Assembly (NCBI GenBank): GCA_019914945.1
Contig: CM034099.1
Coordinates: 17,386,704 to 17,450,703 of the forward strand
Source: Typha latifolia
Lineage: Eukaryota; Streptophyta; Magnoliopsida; Poales; Typhaceae
Direction of reading: 5' to 3'
Length of the DNA stretch: 64,000 nucleotides
A model generated the notes under the pieces. That model made no database searches. It saw nothing but the letters and a program-made list of their open reading frames with translations, and had not been told where the DNA came from. Of this stretch, positions 1 through 12,911 are shown piece after piece. A program made the position numbers and the translations under genes. The stretch's first letter is position 1, and each line of letters starts with the position of its first letter.

Positions 1-275
1 TATTCTCAATAAGGATCAGCTTTCCAATTCTTATCCTTGGACTGAAATAACCCAGCCAATGGCATCTTAAGATTATAAGGAAGGATGGTATTTGCTTATG
101 TAATACCAGCATATTTAGCAGCTAGGTATGGCCTTTCATTTTGCAAATTCTGATAATTTTTTGTATGAAATTTGTCATGTTAAAGTTTTTTTTTATAAAA
201 AAAATAATATCAGTTTGTAGTTGGCCATTAATGCATTACTGAACTTATATCATTTTTAAGTTTCTTTGCTTTCAC

Positions 276-304
276 CTGCTGGCTGCTGGCTGCTGGCTGC
301 TGGC
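276..304. repeat. (CTGCTGG)n minisatellite
   Basis: About four perfect tandem 7-bp units lie in the presumed intron upstream of the first exon. Confidence 0.85.
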
Positions 305-1310
305 ATACATAAAAGATAGTAATTGATTCACTACCTACCTTCTAAAGTTTTTTGTTTGCTCCCTTATTATTGTTCGGTTTATTATATTTTGATATATCCA
401 ATGTCCTTCTCTTTCCATAAGCAACTGTGATTATGGGCACGGCTTATCTTGAAGGTTCGATTTGGTGTGTAATTTTGGATCTTTTTAATATATTTTTTGT
501 TTTGTTCTCTTAGGTGGAGTTTGGTTGCTGGTTGTGAGGAAATCTAGTTTAGTTATTCTTATTATTTTACTCTTAAAAATAATATCTCTAATCTGATTTA
601 GAAAAATAGGGTGTTTGATTGTAAACTAGAATAGTAGTGTAATAATTATGTTTAGTGAGACAAATTTAAACTAAAAGTAAAAATAAGATGTCATTATTTT
701 CTTTCTTTTGTGACTTCATGCAACTACCCTTGGTAGTGGGAAATACTTGTGATTTGACATAAAATTCAAATTAAAGTATTCCTTATTCTAGTTTAAGGAG
801 TGTAGATCGAGGATATTTTAGGTAATTGATCAAAATATTCTTTGGAGTTGATAGATGTAGTACACCGAAATAATATTATTAATTTTAATCTTCACCTCTA
901 AAAATGTGTTCATTTTGTGAGCTTTGTTTTACAATGTATACTTTTATCTGCACAATGCGTAACTATAAAACAGTAATGCACGTCTATATAATCATAATAC
1001 TTACTTTTACATAAGCAGTGCAGCTTAGTAGGTATGCAAATGCATATCTATTCGCACACAATGCTTGCTTGTAAATATGTAATGCATATTTATAGGTAGA
1101 CAATGACTATTATTTTAAGTATGAAATAATAGTTTTAATGTTTTATAATTACGAAATGACAGATTCTGTACTTTGTTCTTGCCAATGGTAAAATGTGAAA
1201 TTCATTCTAAATGGGGAGAAAAACTAGTTTAGCCTACTATTCTCTTTTGATTGCTTGATGTTAATATTCTTGCCAGTAATCCCACTCTAATATTATTTTT
1301 TCTGCACCAG

Positions 1311-1891
1311 GTGTGGTTTCAATATCCGATACTCAAGCCATCAACAACAATGGTACCTGTGGAACAGAAGATATGAAGAACTGCAATAACTGGTGGGATC
1401 AGCTGAAAGTCCCTGGGCTTCGTGGATCCATGTCTGTGGATGATTTGGTAAACCACATAGGAAGTTGCATTTCTGAGCAGATGGCATCAGGCAGTCCATC
1501 TTTGCCTAGATTAAAAGCTTTGCCGACAAAAGAAATATTAGAAGATGTTGCCCAGTACCTTCTCAGTGATACCCAAGCCTCGTCTGCCTCTGATGAAAAA
1601 TCCCTCATGGCAAGGGTCAATTCCCTCTGCTGTCTGATTCACAAGGACACTCCTGTGACCCAAGACCCACAAACAAAGAACAGTGACGATATGGCCGGAG
1701 ATGCTGACTTGGAGAGCTCAGATGATGATCCTGACTTGCAACTAGATAAAAATTCTGGCCATGATGCTCCGCCACCTCCAGTATCTAGAACAGAATCTTT
1801 TGGAGATCTATTGATGCACCTTCCTCGTATTGCCTCGTTCCCTCAGTTCTTGTTCAATATATCGGAGGATTCTGAAAATGAGGCTAGGTGA
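1311..1891 (+). CDS. 3'-terminal exon of an unidentified gene (partial)
   Basis: An open frame follows a good acceptor (pyrimidine-rich stretch ending in CACCAG at 1310) and ends in TGA at 1889-1891. It encodes about 193 residues and is entered in phase 2, so the 5' part of the gene lies to the left of the window or in unrecognised exons. The product has an N-terminal part with NNWWDQLKVPGLRGS, a central helical-looking stretch, an acidic Ser/Asp-rich segment (ESSDDDPDLQ) and a hydrophobic C-terminus (SFGDLLMHLPRIASFPQFLF). I do not recognise the family and see no catalytic motif or membrane anchor. The splice acceptor, balanced composition and conserved-looking C-terminus argue that it is a real terminal exon. 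Sequence 1-1310 is AT-rich and looks like intron. Confidence 0.65.
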
Positions 1892-3049
1892 TTTCCCACC
1901 CTATTGAAAGAAAAAAGGAAGTTAATGTAAAGATTATGTTAGAGCAATAATCAGATGTCTCTTTTTGTACGTATGGATACATATGAATGTGGAAGCAGGC
2001 AGTTGGTTCTCATCATCTTCATCTTACACAAATTTCACGCCATACAAACTGATATATTTGATGTTTAATAGTTGAGCTTTTGACCAAAGGTACTGCTACA
2101 TGGAAAATAAATAAGTTTTGCAGTATAAGATTGTTCAAATTATTTTCAAAGCTAATATAATTTTTATTAGCTTAGTAAATTGCTGTCTCAGACAATAATT
2201 TTAACTCAATTAATCACTAAACCAATATGTTAAAAAAGCGATTAAATTTCTTTTCTTCACAGATTTATAATTCACCGTCAAAAGAGCTATTTATTATAAA
2301 GATAAATGAACTGAGAAAGAATGCTATGCCGATATATTAAAATATTATATATAAATCATTTGTTTAGGAGAGCGAATTTTTAATTATTCTTTGTGACAGT
2401 TTTCTAGCATATTAGTGTAGTGATTAATTGAGACAGTGATTTGCTGAGTTGGCAAAAGTTACAGTAGATTAGGTTCTTTCGCCCCATCATGAATCATCTT
2501 CATTGAGGATCAAGTGCTCTCTCTCTCTCTCTCTCATGGACATTATAAATAAGAATGAAAACGAGTTGAATTAACTTTAACTTGACTCGTATTTGTACCG
2601 GAATCGGACATATACCGGTGCAAAAATTGCTCCTCTCGACGATACAAAAACAAGTAAAAAAATAATTGGATTTAGATAGAATTATAGGTAAATTCGTGAG
2701 ATACGAATAGCAAATATTCATTTACCTGAAAATAAATAGTTAGTAAGTACTAATTAATAACACAAACCCATCTATCCGACCCAATGCGACCCATTAACAA
2801 TCTAGACTAAGTAGGGGTGAAAAGTGAAAACAGATCCGCTACCCATTAACAATATAGATATAGATACTGATAAGGGTATAGCTAATTTTGTTGGATCCGA
2901 AAATAGATAGCATATATCCATTTACCAGCATACGATACATAACTAGACCCCGAAACCCATCTATCCGATCCGACCCGACCCATTAACAATTTAACTTCGC
3001 TAACCCTACCCTAACCCATCACCATCCCTCTCCCTCGCTCCGTCCTCAT
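1892..3049. other. Intergenic region with degenerate GGATCC/CCGACCC-type repeats
   Basis: No gene is visible. A (CT)n tract sits at 2517-2536. Two related copies of a degenerate unit occupy about 2693-2806 and 2893-2995. Both contain 'cccatctatccga' followed by 'cgacccattaacaat', so they look like internal duplication within a decayed non-autonomous transposon. The right end approaches the RLP24 promoter, where C-rich telo-box-like sequence (ccctaccctaaccc) lies at about 3004-3017. Confidence 0.5.
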
Positions 3050-3191
3050 AAGCCGCCTCCGCCCATAAAAACCTACCCGTCTGTTCTCTCTCCTTCACTC
3101 TCTCCGACAACTCTCTATCTCTCCCTCTTCATTCTTCACCCGCCGGACGTCGCCTCCATCTATCTCCGACGACTCTCCGCCTCCAAAACAG
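3050..3191 (+). other. Probable 5'UTR first exon of the RLP24 gene
   Basis: A CT-rich leader ends at a good donor (AACAG/GTATTC, intron from 3192). The matching acceptor (ttatttcag) ends at 5427, followed by a 29-nt leader and the ATG at 5457. The telo-box-like sequence just upstream is typical of plant ribosome-related genes. The left edge (transcription start) is an estimate. Confidence 0.5.
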
Positions 3192-5456
3192 GTATTCTTC
3201 TTCTCTTTTCCCCAATTTCCCCATATCTTATTTTCCAATTTACTCAAGATATTAGCGTTCCTTTTGGTGCTTCGGTGATTTGGGTCATGTTCCAAAGTAT
3301 TAGCGTTATTTAACACTTGCTAGATGCTACAGTATGATATAGTTCCATCTTTATTTTTTTAAACCTGCTGTATCTCTCTTGTCAGTTGTCTCCCACTATG
3401 TACAATTTTTCTGTATCTATTTTACTTGAAATTCTTGGTGGTATATTTGATGATTTCTTAAGTGGGTTTTATCTTTTGGGTGGAGAAAGAGGAGGCTTTA
3501 ATTATTTCCTTGTTTACGAATAGATACGGAATAGTGAATCTTCCTTTTACCTTGCCTGTCTTTTGCTTTTCCTCAAGTTATATGTTCATCTTTTGTCAAG
3601 AATTCTAGATGGGAGAAACCTCTGGAAGTAAAAAATGGATGTCTTCCTAGTATGAGACGTAACAGAACGCTAAATTCACCGGTATCATTGTCCTGTTTGA
3701 GCACATGAGTTTCCAATTGGAATATGTAGGAACAAAAAATTGCTGTTGAGCATCTCGGCATAGGGTGATGGTTGTTCCTGTTTGCACAATGAAGAATCTT
3801 TTCCATCTGAGTTGTATATGAATTACTAAAACTCTACATTGGTTCTTTTTGAGGGTACTCTTTTATCTTTTCTAGTATGAATGGATAACCATTGTACAAC
3901 GTAATCAATATGATTTTCAAGGGGGAAATTTCTTTAGTTTGTGATGTATATATTACTTTTTAAGGATATTCTTGGAAACTGGATTGCTTAGTGACATGTC
4001 ATGTTAGGTGGATTGCACATATGGATCTAATACTGGCATTATTATTAAATTTACATTGTAACAGGATATTAATAGATCATAGTAATAGAATATGAGATAG
4101 GGCAACATGACAAGATTGTCGATTAAGATTTAGGGATTATGGCTAACCAGTATTATGCTAAAATAAATCTGGATAAATATAGTTCATCTATTGAAGACTG
4201 CACACTAGTAACTAGGAGGTCAACGATGTAAGTATATTAGTGCATGGCATTGCTTATCTTTTTGAGATTTCACATTGACTGAACTTAAGAGCTCAAAGAA
4301 TTACTCTCATATTGACTGAGCTGCAAAGAATTACATTTTTTGTCCTTCTAGTTAGGTTATCAGTTTCCATAATCAAGTTCTGAAACTTCACTATCTGTGA
4401 TGCAATTTTTTTTTATATTAGAATCAAACCTCTAGAGGCAATTACTGGGCTTGTCTCAACATCCTATAGGAGTTTTTGTACAAGAATACCAAAGAGGACA
4501 GTAAAGGCATATGTAAATACTTGTTTCTGGAAAAGAGTGATAAGTTTTTTGTTAGTACAGCAAGATCTGACTATTCTTGAGCTCTCCAGCAATCAATATG
4601 AATTGTAAACTGGTACAACAGGACCTGACTCATTCTGAATTTGGCGAACTGAAGAGCTTTGCTCTGGTATCTGTTAATGATTGCTCCATGAAAGGTCCAA
4701 TGGAGGAAGTTGGTAGTCATCAAGTTTTAGAGCCAGAGAAAAACTGACGATGCAGGTGTTGTCTCTAAGTAATGATATCTTGTGTTTGCTCACTATTTAA
4801 TAGTGATTTCTTGTTCTTGTTCACCATTTACTTGTTTTAGTAAATACTATTGATTTGTTCCTGCAGTGAATTGAGCAGTTGATTTTGTGAGTTTTTTTTT
4901 TCTTTTATGGTATATATGTTATTGAAAGATCTGGTTCAGATTTGTATCGGGATAAGATCCGATCCTTATATGTTTCATATTTGTATCCATTTAAGTTTTG
5001 ACCATATCCAATTTGTGTTCGCATCATTAAATCACAATATGGTTTTATAGTTTGCCATTTGTCTAATATTTATATCTGAATCTGGACCCAAAATATGGAT
5101 GTGGATGTGGGTCGAACACTATCCAATTTGTTTCAACCCTCATTCTGAACAAGTTTCTACTTCGGATACCCTAACTTGTGACAGATTAGTGAGGGCTGGA
5201 TAAAATATTTGTTCTAAATGAGTAGGAGTTGAAAGATTCTATTTTTCTTTTCTATCATCTCTCATGGATTCTAGGTTGCTCCTCTTATTTTTGTTATCTC
5301 ATTTGTGCTGATTCACGGATTTACTGTAAATTAATTGTCTGATAAGAACACTGCTAACTTTAATTGCTCAATGTTTGTGATGTGGGTACAGTTGCTTGAT
5401 AATTTGGTCACTGCCTTCTTATTTCAGGTTATAATTGCTCCTGACTCAGAGAGGCA

Positions 5457-7678
5457 ATGAGGTTAGAGAAGTGTTGGTTTTGTTCCTCAACTATCTATCC
5501 GGGGCATGGGATTCAGTTTGTAAGAAATGATGCAAAGGTTCGACCAGTTCGTCATAGAAATATATTTCTAGTACTTGTGGTAGAAAATGTTCGACAATCT
5601 TATGGGCAATATGTATCGGAGATTTTTGTTGTTTTTGAACCATATAGGCTTTTCATGTATGTATTTTCTGGTCTCTAATTAAGTGGCTATGTAATCTAGT
5701 TATATGTTTGTTTGGTATAACTTGCTTCTTTATGTGCCTAACGCATATAGGGCTTTTCATGTATGTATTTCTGGTCTCTAATCAAGTGGCTATGTGACCC
5801 AGTTATATGTTTGTTCGGTATTACTTGTTTCTTTATATGCCTAACGCATGTAAGTTAGAATTACTCATTGGGCCTTGTTTGATGTCACATGTAAGTTAGA
5901 ATTACTATTCTTTGTTCTCTTTTTGAAAGAGTGATTGCCCTTTCAAATTTTCTCTTTTGCTGCTTTGCATCATTTAAGGAATGTATTAATGAAATTGCAC
6001 TGTAGGACATGAGATACCAGTAAAATTCTATTTGTTGATTTATTATGGTCCTTCATGGATATTTGGTTGTTGCAATATAAATGTATTATTTTGTATGCAT
6101 AAAACACCTAGTGTTTTGTGAGCTCATTAGGGATTTCTCATATACTCCTGGCATTTGTCAGAGGCAAAACCCTTAGATCAACAAATATCCATAAATTATT
6201 TGCAGAAGACATCTCGTCTATCTCCTCTTTTCCTCTTCAGATATGGTCTGATCTTCTTCCTTGAGTACTCACCTTTCCTATGCATAAAACACCAAGTGTT
6301 TTGTGAGCTCATCAGGGATTTCTCGTATATTCCTGGCAATTGTCAGAGGCAAAACCCTTAGATCAACAAATATCCATAAATTATTTGCAGAAGACATCTC
6401 ATCTATCTCTTCTTTTCCTCTTCAGATATGGTCTGATCTTCTTCCTTGAGTACTCACCTTTCCTATCCTTCAAGCACCGCATTCTCCCACCTTTTTGTCA
6501 TTGTAAATCCCTCTTCAATCCTACTTTTCTACAGTCATCTTTAGTCCTCCGAACCAGCCAGATTCTATGTACTGGTGATACCTGGACAGATGCCACTTAT
6601 TTTCTGTTTTTCTCTTGACTTAAACCTTTGCTGCCAAGCCACCATTCCCTTCCATTGTCTAATGATTTTAATTGCAAGATTACCTACCTGCTGAAGATGA
6701 ACCATTTCAATTTGATTACTACCATATTAAGATTGTCAAAGGATTGAATCTTAATGAGAACAAGATGCATCAAAAAGTTCCTCCAAGATAAGATTGAAAC
6801 CATTGAGTTAGGTCTCTCTTCTCCCATAGAGATCTTAATCCTAATACACAACATTCGAACATGCCGCGAGTAATTTCTGGTATTACAGTTTAGGGGGATT
6901 TTCTATTGTATGAAAGGCTAAGCTTCTTCAGTCAGTTAAGACTGGCATCTTGTTCAGGTAATGATATAAGTTGATCATTTTCTTCTCCTTTTATACGCTA
7001 ATAGTTTTTGTTTGTGTCCGCGCAGCAGAATATGTGACCAATTGTCTTTTTGTAGATTTTTCGGTTTTGTCGGTCAAAATGCCACAAGAACTTCAAAATG
7101 AAGAGAAATCCTCGTAAAGTGAAATGGACAAAGGCATATAGGCGTCTGCGTGGGAAGGACATGACACAGGTATGTGGCTAATTAGCTCTTTTGTCATCTT
7201 GGTACATCCACAAACATTTATAGAGTATATAATTATGTGAGTGCTATTTGTCACAAGGACGCAACATTTGAGTTTGAGAGGAAGAGGAACAGGCCAGAGA
7301 GATATAACAGAAATATAACTGAGAACACATTGAAGGCCATAAAGAAGATCGATAAAGTTAGAGTCGCTAGAGAGGCCAGGCATCATGCACAAAGGTGATA
7401 TTTCTACCTCAGAAGCACGGCAACTGTTTCTTTTTTCCTCCTTGAGATGATATCAAATTTTGGTTTCGTTTATGGACAATGTCTAATGAATTTTGGGAAT
7501 TTACAGGATGAAAGGTAAGAAGGCCATTGAGCAGCAGGCAGCTGCTAAGGAGTTGGAGCAGAGCATTCACATGGTCAAAGCACCGATGGCCCTCCAGCAG
7601 GAACCTTCACTCACTCTTCCAAAGATCAAAGTCAAGGTTTCTCAATCCCAGGCAGAGGAAAGGCTTATGGAAGAATAA
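5457..7678 (+). CDS. RLP24: Ribosome biogenesis protein RLP24
   Basis: Coding exons are 5457-5537, 7056-7169, 7258-7394 and 7507-7678, giving 167 residues in continuous frame. The protein starts [18 protein letters not shown], continues with [19 protein letters not shown] and carries [14 protein letters not shown]. This is the L24e-type zinc-binding fold (Cys at 6, 9, 32 and 36) and the basic core of Rlp24/RSL24D1. In yeast this shuttling placeholder occupies the L24 site on pre-60S particles and recruits the AAA-ATPase Drg1 for release in the cytoplasm. Lys/Arg-rich helices follow and the C-terminus is acidic (AEERLMEE). Length matches the family. The acceptor before exon 3 (tttgtcacaag) has a weak pyrimidine tract, but frame and homology support it. 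Intron 1 of the coding region (5538-7055) contains two tandem duplications. Confidence 0.93.
5641..5849. repeat. Tandem duplication, about 103-bp unit, in RLP24 intron
   Basis: Two imperfect copies (5641-5743 and 5744 to about 5849) share 'cttttcatgtatgtatt', 'ctggtctctaat' and 'gcctaacgcat'. They differ by scattered substitutions and a 1-nt indel. A short 'catgtaagttagaattact' direct repeat follows at about 5847 and 5888. Confidence 0.85.
6094..6465. repeat. Tandem duplication, about 185-bp unit, in RLP24 intron
   Basis: Copy 1 is 6094-6278 and copy 2 is 6279-6465. They are nearly identical, from 'tatgcataaaacacc' through 'ttgagtactcacctttccta'. The few differences suggest a fairly recent duplication. 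It lies wholly inside the intron between coding exons 1 and 2. Confidence 0.93.
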
Positions 7679-8884
7679 TCGTGTTACAGGCCTTTGTTTT
7701 ACAGCATAGCATTGGATGCCAATTTGCTATCTTGTTACTAAGTCCTATTTCATAGTTCTTATCTATTTGATAATGCATGTGGTTCTTGACATCTTGTATG
7801 ACATCCCTTGATGTGAGAGAGAAACAAACTTAATTGAGTTTCCAGAGAAATTTTGACAGCCACTAGGCATGTTTGTCAGTGCTGGATTTGTGATAGTTCC
7901 TAATGACAAATGAGTTACCCAGTTTGATCAAGGTTTTGGCTAAAATGTGCCAATGCCACTGAATGTTGCTGAAGTATATGATTGAGATCTTCTAGCTACT
8001 GTGGCTTCTCATTGCACTGGCTGAATCTGTTCTCTGTTTTTCCTTTCTCTTTTGAGAGAAATCTGCTTACTCTGTTAAGATGCTTGAGATCGACGCCTGC
8101 TGTATTTTCTATCCGTATAATGTTTTAAACTGAAGAATATTAATGTCCTCTGCATGTACTCCAAATATTCAAGTAAACCTGGTACAGATTGATCGGAAGC
8201 ACATATCTATGGAATTAATTAGACATGTCGGGTGAAACAAAACTGGCAGAACTCATCTATATCTACATTCCCTGCAAACAGAATTGATAATTGTTGATAC
8301 GCTTCTCAACTTATTATGTCTACATGCTTAACGCTCTGCTTGCTGCAATAGAGGATGTCATGTTGAAGGAATATGATCCAGGGTTCGTTACTTCTCTTAA
8401 TGAAAGAAAAACCTCCAGGCTGCTATAGAAAAGGTGATTCATGTTTCCGAAATTTAGTGACTAACTAGAAGCAAGTTAAAAATTCAGATACTTGTGGCAT
8501 AAACACTTCATTAAAATAAGTTGGAAGAGAAAATTGCACTTGCATGTTACTCGAGCTATTTATAATAAGAGATAACATGAATAAAATCTCTAGCCCAAAT
8601 GTAATTCCAATAATCAGGAGTTAGAGTTGCGCCATCTGACTATTAAATCAGCCATCTCAAACTTGTTCAAGCCTTCACCCTCTCTTTTAATATGACAAGC
8701 TGCAAATACATGCCCAGTGTATATGTTCTTGCATATATCAATAAGCAACCACCTGGTAAGGTTCAAACATATTCAACTCAAGCCCGAGCTATTTAACTTA
8801 ACAACCCCATACAAGACACAACTCCATATATACCGTACACAACTAGAACCACCCATTACCACATTGAGTCCTTGCTCATGATAT
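7679..8884. other. Convergent intergenic region between RLP24 and ERH
   Basis: This holds the 3'UTRs of two convergent genes, RLP24 (+) and ERH (-). There is no further ORF with coding character. The sequence is AT-rich with no clear transposon structure. Confidence 0.6.
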
Positions 8885-11576
8885 TTACTGTTGGGCCAGT
8901 TTCTTCAGGTGTTGAAACATACGCTGTTTGATCCATTGACGGTCATATGGCAGAAAAGCCTGAATTGAGTGATCATAGCTGCAACGGAGCCAGGAAGAAT
9001 TTCTCAGTTGTAAACTGCAATATCAGCATCATGAGATATCTGTCATAATAAAGGATACTCACACTAGTGCACTTAGATCAACTAGGCCATCAATGAAGTT
9101 GTATAGATCAGTGATGTCATAGGTTATATTCCTGATTGTTGGATTAATATCCTTGAGCTTCCTTTCATAAAGCCCACAAATTCCTGTCATTCAAAAGAGC
9201 ACCCTTCTGAATACAAAAACAATAATCAAAGATGTCAGAAAGAAAATCTTTGAACAACAGCCAAAATGCCTGACAAGTTCACTTTAAGTTTAAAAAAGGA
9301 TTCTCTCGACTTGGAAAGTGTTTTCCGAGATACCAAACTTAGGTGCGCACAAGAGATCAATATATCTCGTTTCACGTAACACTGCAAAGTGGAAACCTGA
9401 AAGACATAGCCATCCAATTTTTCTATACATGGGCTACTGTAATGTAAAATTCAATAAGTTTAAATAGCATAGAGAACCAAAAATTATTGGATTTTGTCAG
9501 ATTTACACAGGAGCAACAAGACGGAAGCTGAAATCTGTTTAAGTAACCTACCCCAGATTGGGCAGCAGATTCTCAGAGCAGTCTAATCAGGCTAAAGTGT
9601 ATAACCAATGAAGGATGAGAAAAAGGTGTTTTCTCAATATTGTCCTGTCAGTCAAGATAATATGAACCATATTATCCAGAGCAAATGCATATTGCAGCGA
9701 TGAATTGAGCATTCCAAGGCAAAGGCACACTTAGAACTTGAAGGACTTGATGTTTGAGGTAAAATTCTGGAGAAACATCATGGTCTTAAGTCTGTAAGTC
9801 TGCAACTATGCATAAGACATTATCATAGATATGCCCATGCAAGGACTATTTTAATTTCTAGCTTTTCATGTTGTCCAATGCTGGAAATCCAGATGAATAG
9901 TAGAGCCCAATATTTAATGTGCACTTTAAGCTTTTGCACCAAACAAGCATGGCGAGCATTTCTCTAGAAATGGTTTCCAATATGTTGCATTGTAAAATTA
10001 GTATCTACTTTGTAATCATGTAAACATAGTTTTTCATTGATCACAAACTCTAACGACGGATCTTGCAGCAAGCAAAGCAGCAAATATTTACGTGCACATG
10101 AAAACATTATACATACATATATATTCATTATATAAAATGCATATTTTTTTAGTATGGCTTTTCATTCAAGAAAGTATAGACTGTCGAAATATTATAACTT
10201 AAGATAGATTACAAGATCTTCCCAATAGCAATAAAGATGGATTAAGACTAAATTTCAAGATTTCCATAGCTTTCCTGACAAAAGTTCTACACTGGTTTTC
10301 AAAACTAAAATTCAACATAACTTATTTAAGTTTTAGTACAGTAATTATATGCCATGAGGCTAAGAGTCCTCTAATGAAGACATCTTAGCAATACTTACAT
10401 ATTGCAATGAACTGATGGAGAAATCAAAATAATAACAAACTTGGAATTGCACAAGCTTATTCAAGGACCGATAATACATACCATCCATAGACTGACTAAT
10501 TGAATTATAATCCATGAATGTTCTAGATGACCTATTCTGAGAAGCTTGCATCAGAATAATGGTGTGCCTGTTAGCCTGCACAATGACAGTCGATCAGCAT
10601 AAAAGATTTGGCCCAATCAAACATGACTAACATTTCTAACAATTAGATCTTGCACAGGCCTTTTTCATCCTAAGTTAGGAATATAGGCATTCAGAGATAT
10701 GATGCTCCCATCACAGAATGGCGCACATCTAAAATTCTGATACCTGTATTCAGATTTTAATTTCGTAAAAGATTGTGTAACACCAAAGAATATCCTGCAA
10801 ATTAATTAAGCTGATAGTTATAGACGCCAGTATTCAAATTTTAATTTTCCATGCTTGTAAAAGACTGTGCAATACCACCAAAGAATATCCTGCAAACAAA
10901 TTAAAGAGCAGCCAATGACAACAACAACAACAAAAGTAAAGCATTTATCCCCAACTATTTGGGGTCAGCTAAAGAAAATACTGGAAACTTTAACCAAGAA
11001 CTTCTCGCTGAATTCTTCCAGTTACGATAAAAAAGATGAAGTCTCCAAGAACAGAAAGAGGTGAATCAACTATGAAAACCTTACCAATATTAATTCTTCC
11101 AACAGAAACAGACAATATATGATTTACACATCCATCCTTCTATATCAACATGTATATCACAAGAATCAGGCTTCACAACGGGGAAAGAGAGTGAAAAGAG
11201 TGAATGAGTAATGCAGATCTTATTACTTCCAGCAGATTCATGGAGAGGAGATTTAATAAACAGCACCTCATCACTTTCAGGAATCGAAAACATTGTAAAG
11301 TGCTCGCTACTTGATCATCTTCTCCCTTTCATGTTCCTTTCTCTTTATGAGCAATACAACCAATCAGACGAAGAAAAACAAACGACAACGAAATAGTAAA
11401 CAGAACAAAAGAATCAACAGAGGAATCTGTTAAATTGCAGAAAGAGATACGGCAAAAGGAAGCAATCGAAAACAGTGTAAAGTAAACCAGAAGGGGGCGA
11501 GGAGAAACCCTAGTCCTTTAAGCAAAGACAGTCAAGAATTTGGCGACCAGGGGGAGAGAAAGAGAGAGCTCACCAT
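8885..11576 (-). CDS. ERH: Enhancer of rudimentary homolog (ERH)
   Basis: Exons on the minus strand are 11576-11574 (the ATG only), 10575-10482, 9183-9063 and 8978-8885, giving 103 residues. The protein begins MANRHTIILMQASQNRSSRT, continues FMDYNSISQSMDGICGLYER and NITYDITDLYNFIDGLVDLS, and ends YDHSIQAFLPYDRQWIKQR plus a short tail. This matches plant and animal ERH over its full length. ERH is a small, highly conserved dimeric nuclear protein. In animals and fission yeast it partners with RNA-processing and meiotic-mRNA-decay factors; its plant role is poorly defined. All junctions are GT-AG and keep frame. The start codon is immediately followed by the first donor (ATG/GTGAGC), so exon 1 contributes one codon. 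Intron 1 holds a SINE-like tail near 10910 and a telo-box (AAACCCTA) at 11505-11512. Confidence 0.93.
10913..10977 (+). repeat. SINE-like 3' tail relic in ERH intron 1
   Basis: A (CAA)n run is followed by 'ccccaactatttggggtcagct'-like sequence. This resembles the conserved 3' end of Au-type plant SINEs (ttggggtnggct). The 5' tRNA-like part is not recognisable, so this is a fragment at best. Confidence 0.4.
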
Positions 11577-11699
11577 GGTTTTGGATCGAAAATCTATAGC
11601 GCGAAGGAGGAATCGGAAGTGGATTCGGCCGAGAGCAAGCCCTTGGGATTGCGAAGCGAGTGATAGTCGCGGTCGGAGACGACTGCGGGGAGAGAGAGG

Positions 11700-12911
11700 T
11701 AAAAGGTAGCGGAGGGGAAATCGAATCCTAACCCCGAATTCGATAAGAACCCGAATCCACTTACCCATCGGAAGGATTAAACTCTTATGATTTAAATACG
11801 ATAAATTTCAAATTGCCATCCATTGGTTATGCCTAAAATCAATGCTACCCAAATTGAATTTTTATTTATATAAAATCATTTATGTTTCGATATGTAATAT
11901 ATATATAAATTATCATAATATTCTTATAATATTAATAATCCTATTGCTTGAGTAAATATGAATCTTATACGTATACTTTTAAGATGACTAAAATTTTGTC
12001 ATTTCATAATTATATATTTAAAGAGAGTATGCTTTTGCTCAAGCTCCTATCGAAATGAGTTTCAAGCCTAAGAATCTAATTTAGGCTCTGCTGATCTACA
12101 CTTCGAGCCGAGCCATTTCAAGCTCTTTAATGGAGTCAGAACTCATTTCAAGCCCAACTTAATTTGAGCCATAATAAAGTTCAATTTGAGCCCATTCAAG
12201 CCTGGCTTAATACAAGCCGAATTCAATTTAACCCGTAATAAATGAACAAGAATCCACTTACCCGGTCTGGTGGGTTTCTCAAACCCCCGAATTTAGAATA
12301 TGAAAGTATTTTTGTCACATTAAAAAGATTGTATTTTATGTAACAATTTTTGCTTTATAAATATCATCTTGGAGCATTGGCGCTTTCTGAAACTCCACTG
12401 AGAAGTTTCTCGATCTTTTGCAACTTTCCTCTTAGACTATTACAATTAGTTGAATCGTAGCTTACATAATAATAATGCCAAAAAGTCATTTGAATTGCCA
12501 TAAGCCACATGTATGCTAGCTAATGAGATCATGCTCATGCCCAGATGGGCTCTTGTTGTATAAATATATTTTTGGTTCGAAACCGTTAAAAAGAAATAAA
12601 AAGGAAAAATAAACACATGTAAACTATCAGGACTAGTAACAGAAACTGAAAAGGTACAATGCAATATAATAAGTGAATAGGAGTGTTGGGAAGTAGAAAG
12701 GAAAGAGACTTATTAGAACACACAATGCTTCAGGAAGGAGAGTCAGAATTCAATTTTCGGTAAGTATTACTCTAAGCATTGTTAAAGTACAGGTAAGTGC
12801 AAAAATTGATAAGACCTGTATTGCTGTATTAATGAAAGAATATCTTCACATAAGCTAGCAAAGCAGTGATTGTGTTGAAACGTGGCTGTCAATTACCTAC
12901 AATGACCCCCC
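11700..12911. other. Intergenic region with decayed GAGC-rich repeat
   Basis: No gene is seen. Between about 12030 and 12290 there are repeated motifs of the type 'ttcaagcc', 'gagccgagcc' and 'aatttgagcc' in both orientations. This is the same compositional theme as at 16318-16660 and 63505-63850 and suggests relics of one repeat family. The rest is AT-rich. Confidence 0.45.

Noticed and set aside
6155..6618. Two similar plus-strand ORFs suggesting a duplicated small gene
   Set aside because: They start with TTG and arise from the 185-bp tandem duplication inside the RLP24 intron. They show no coding signature.
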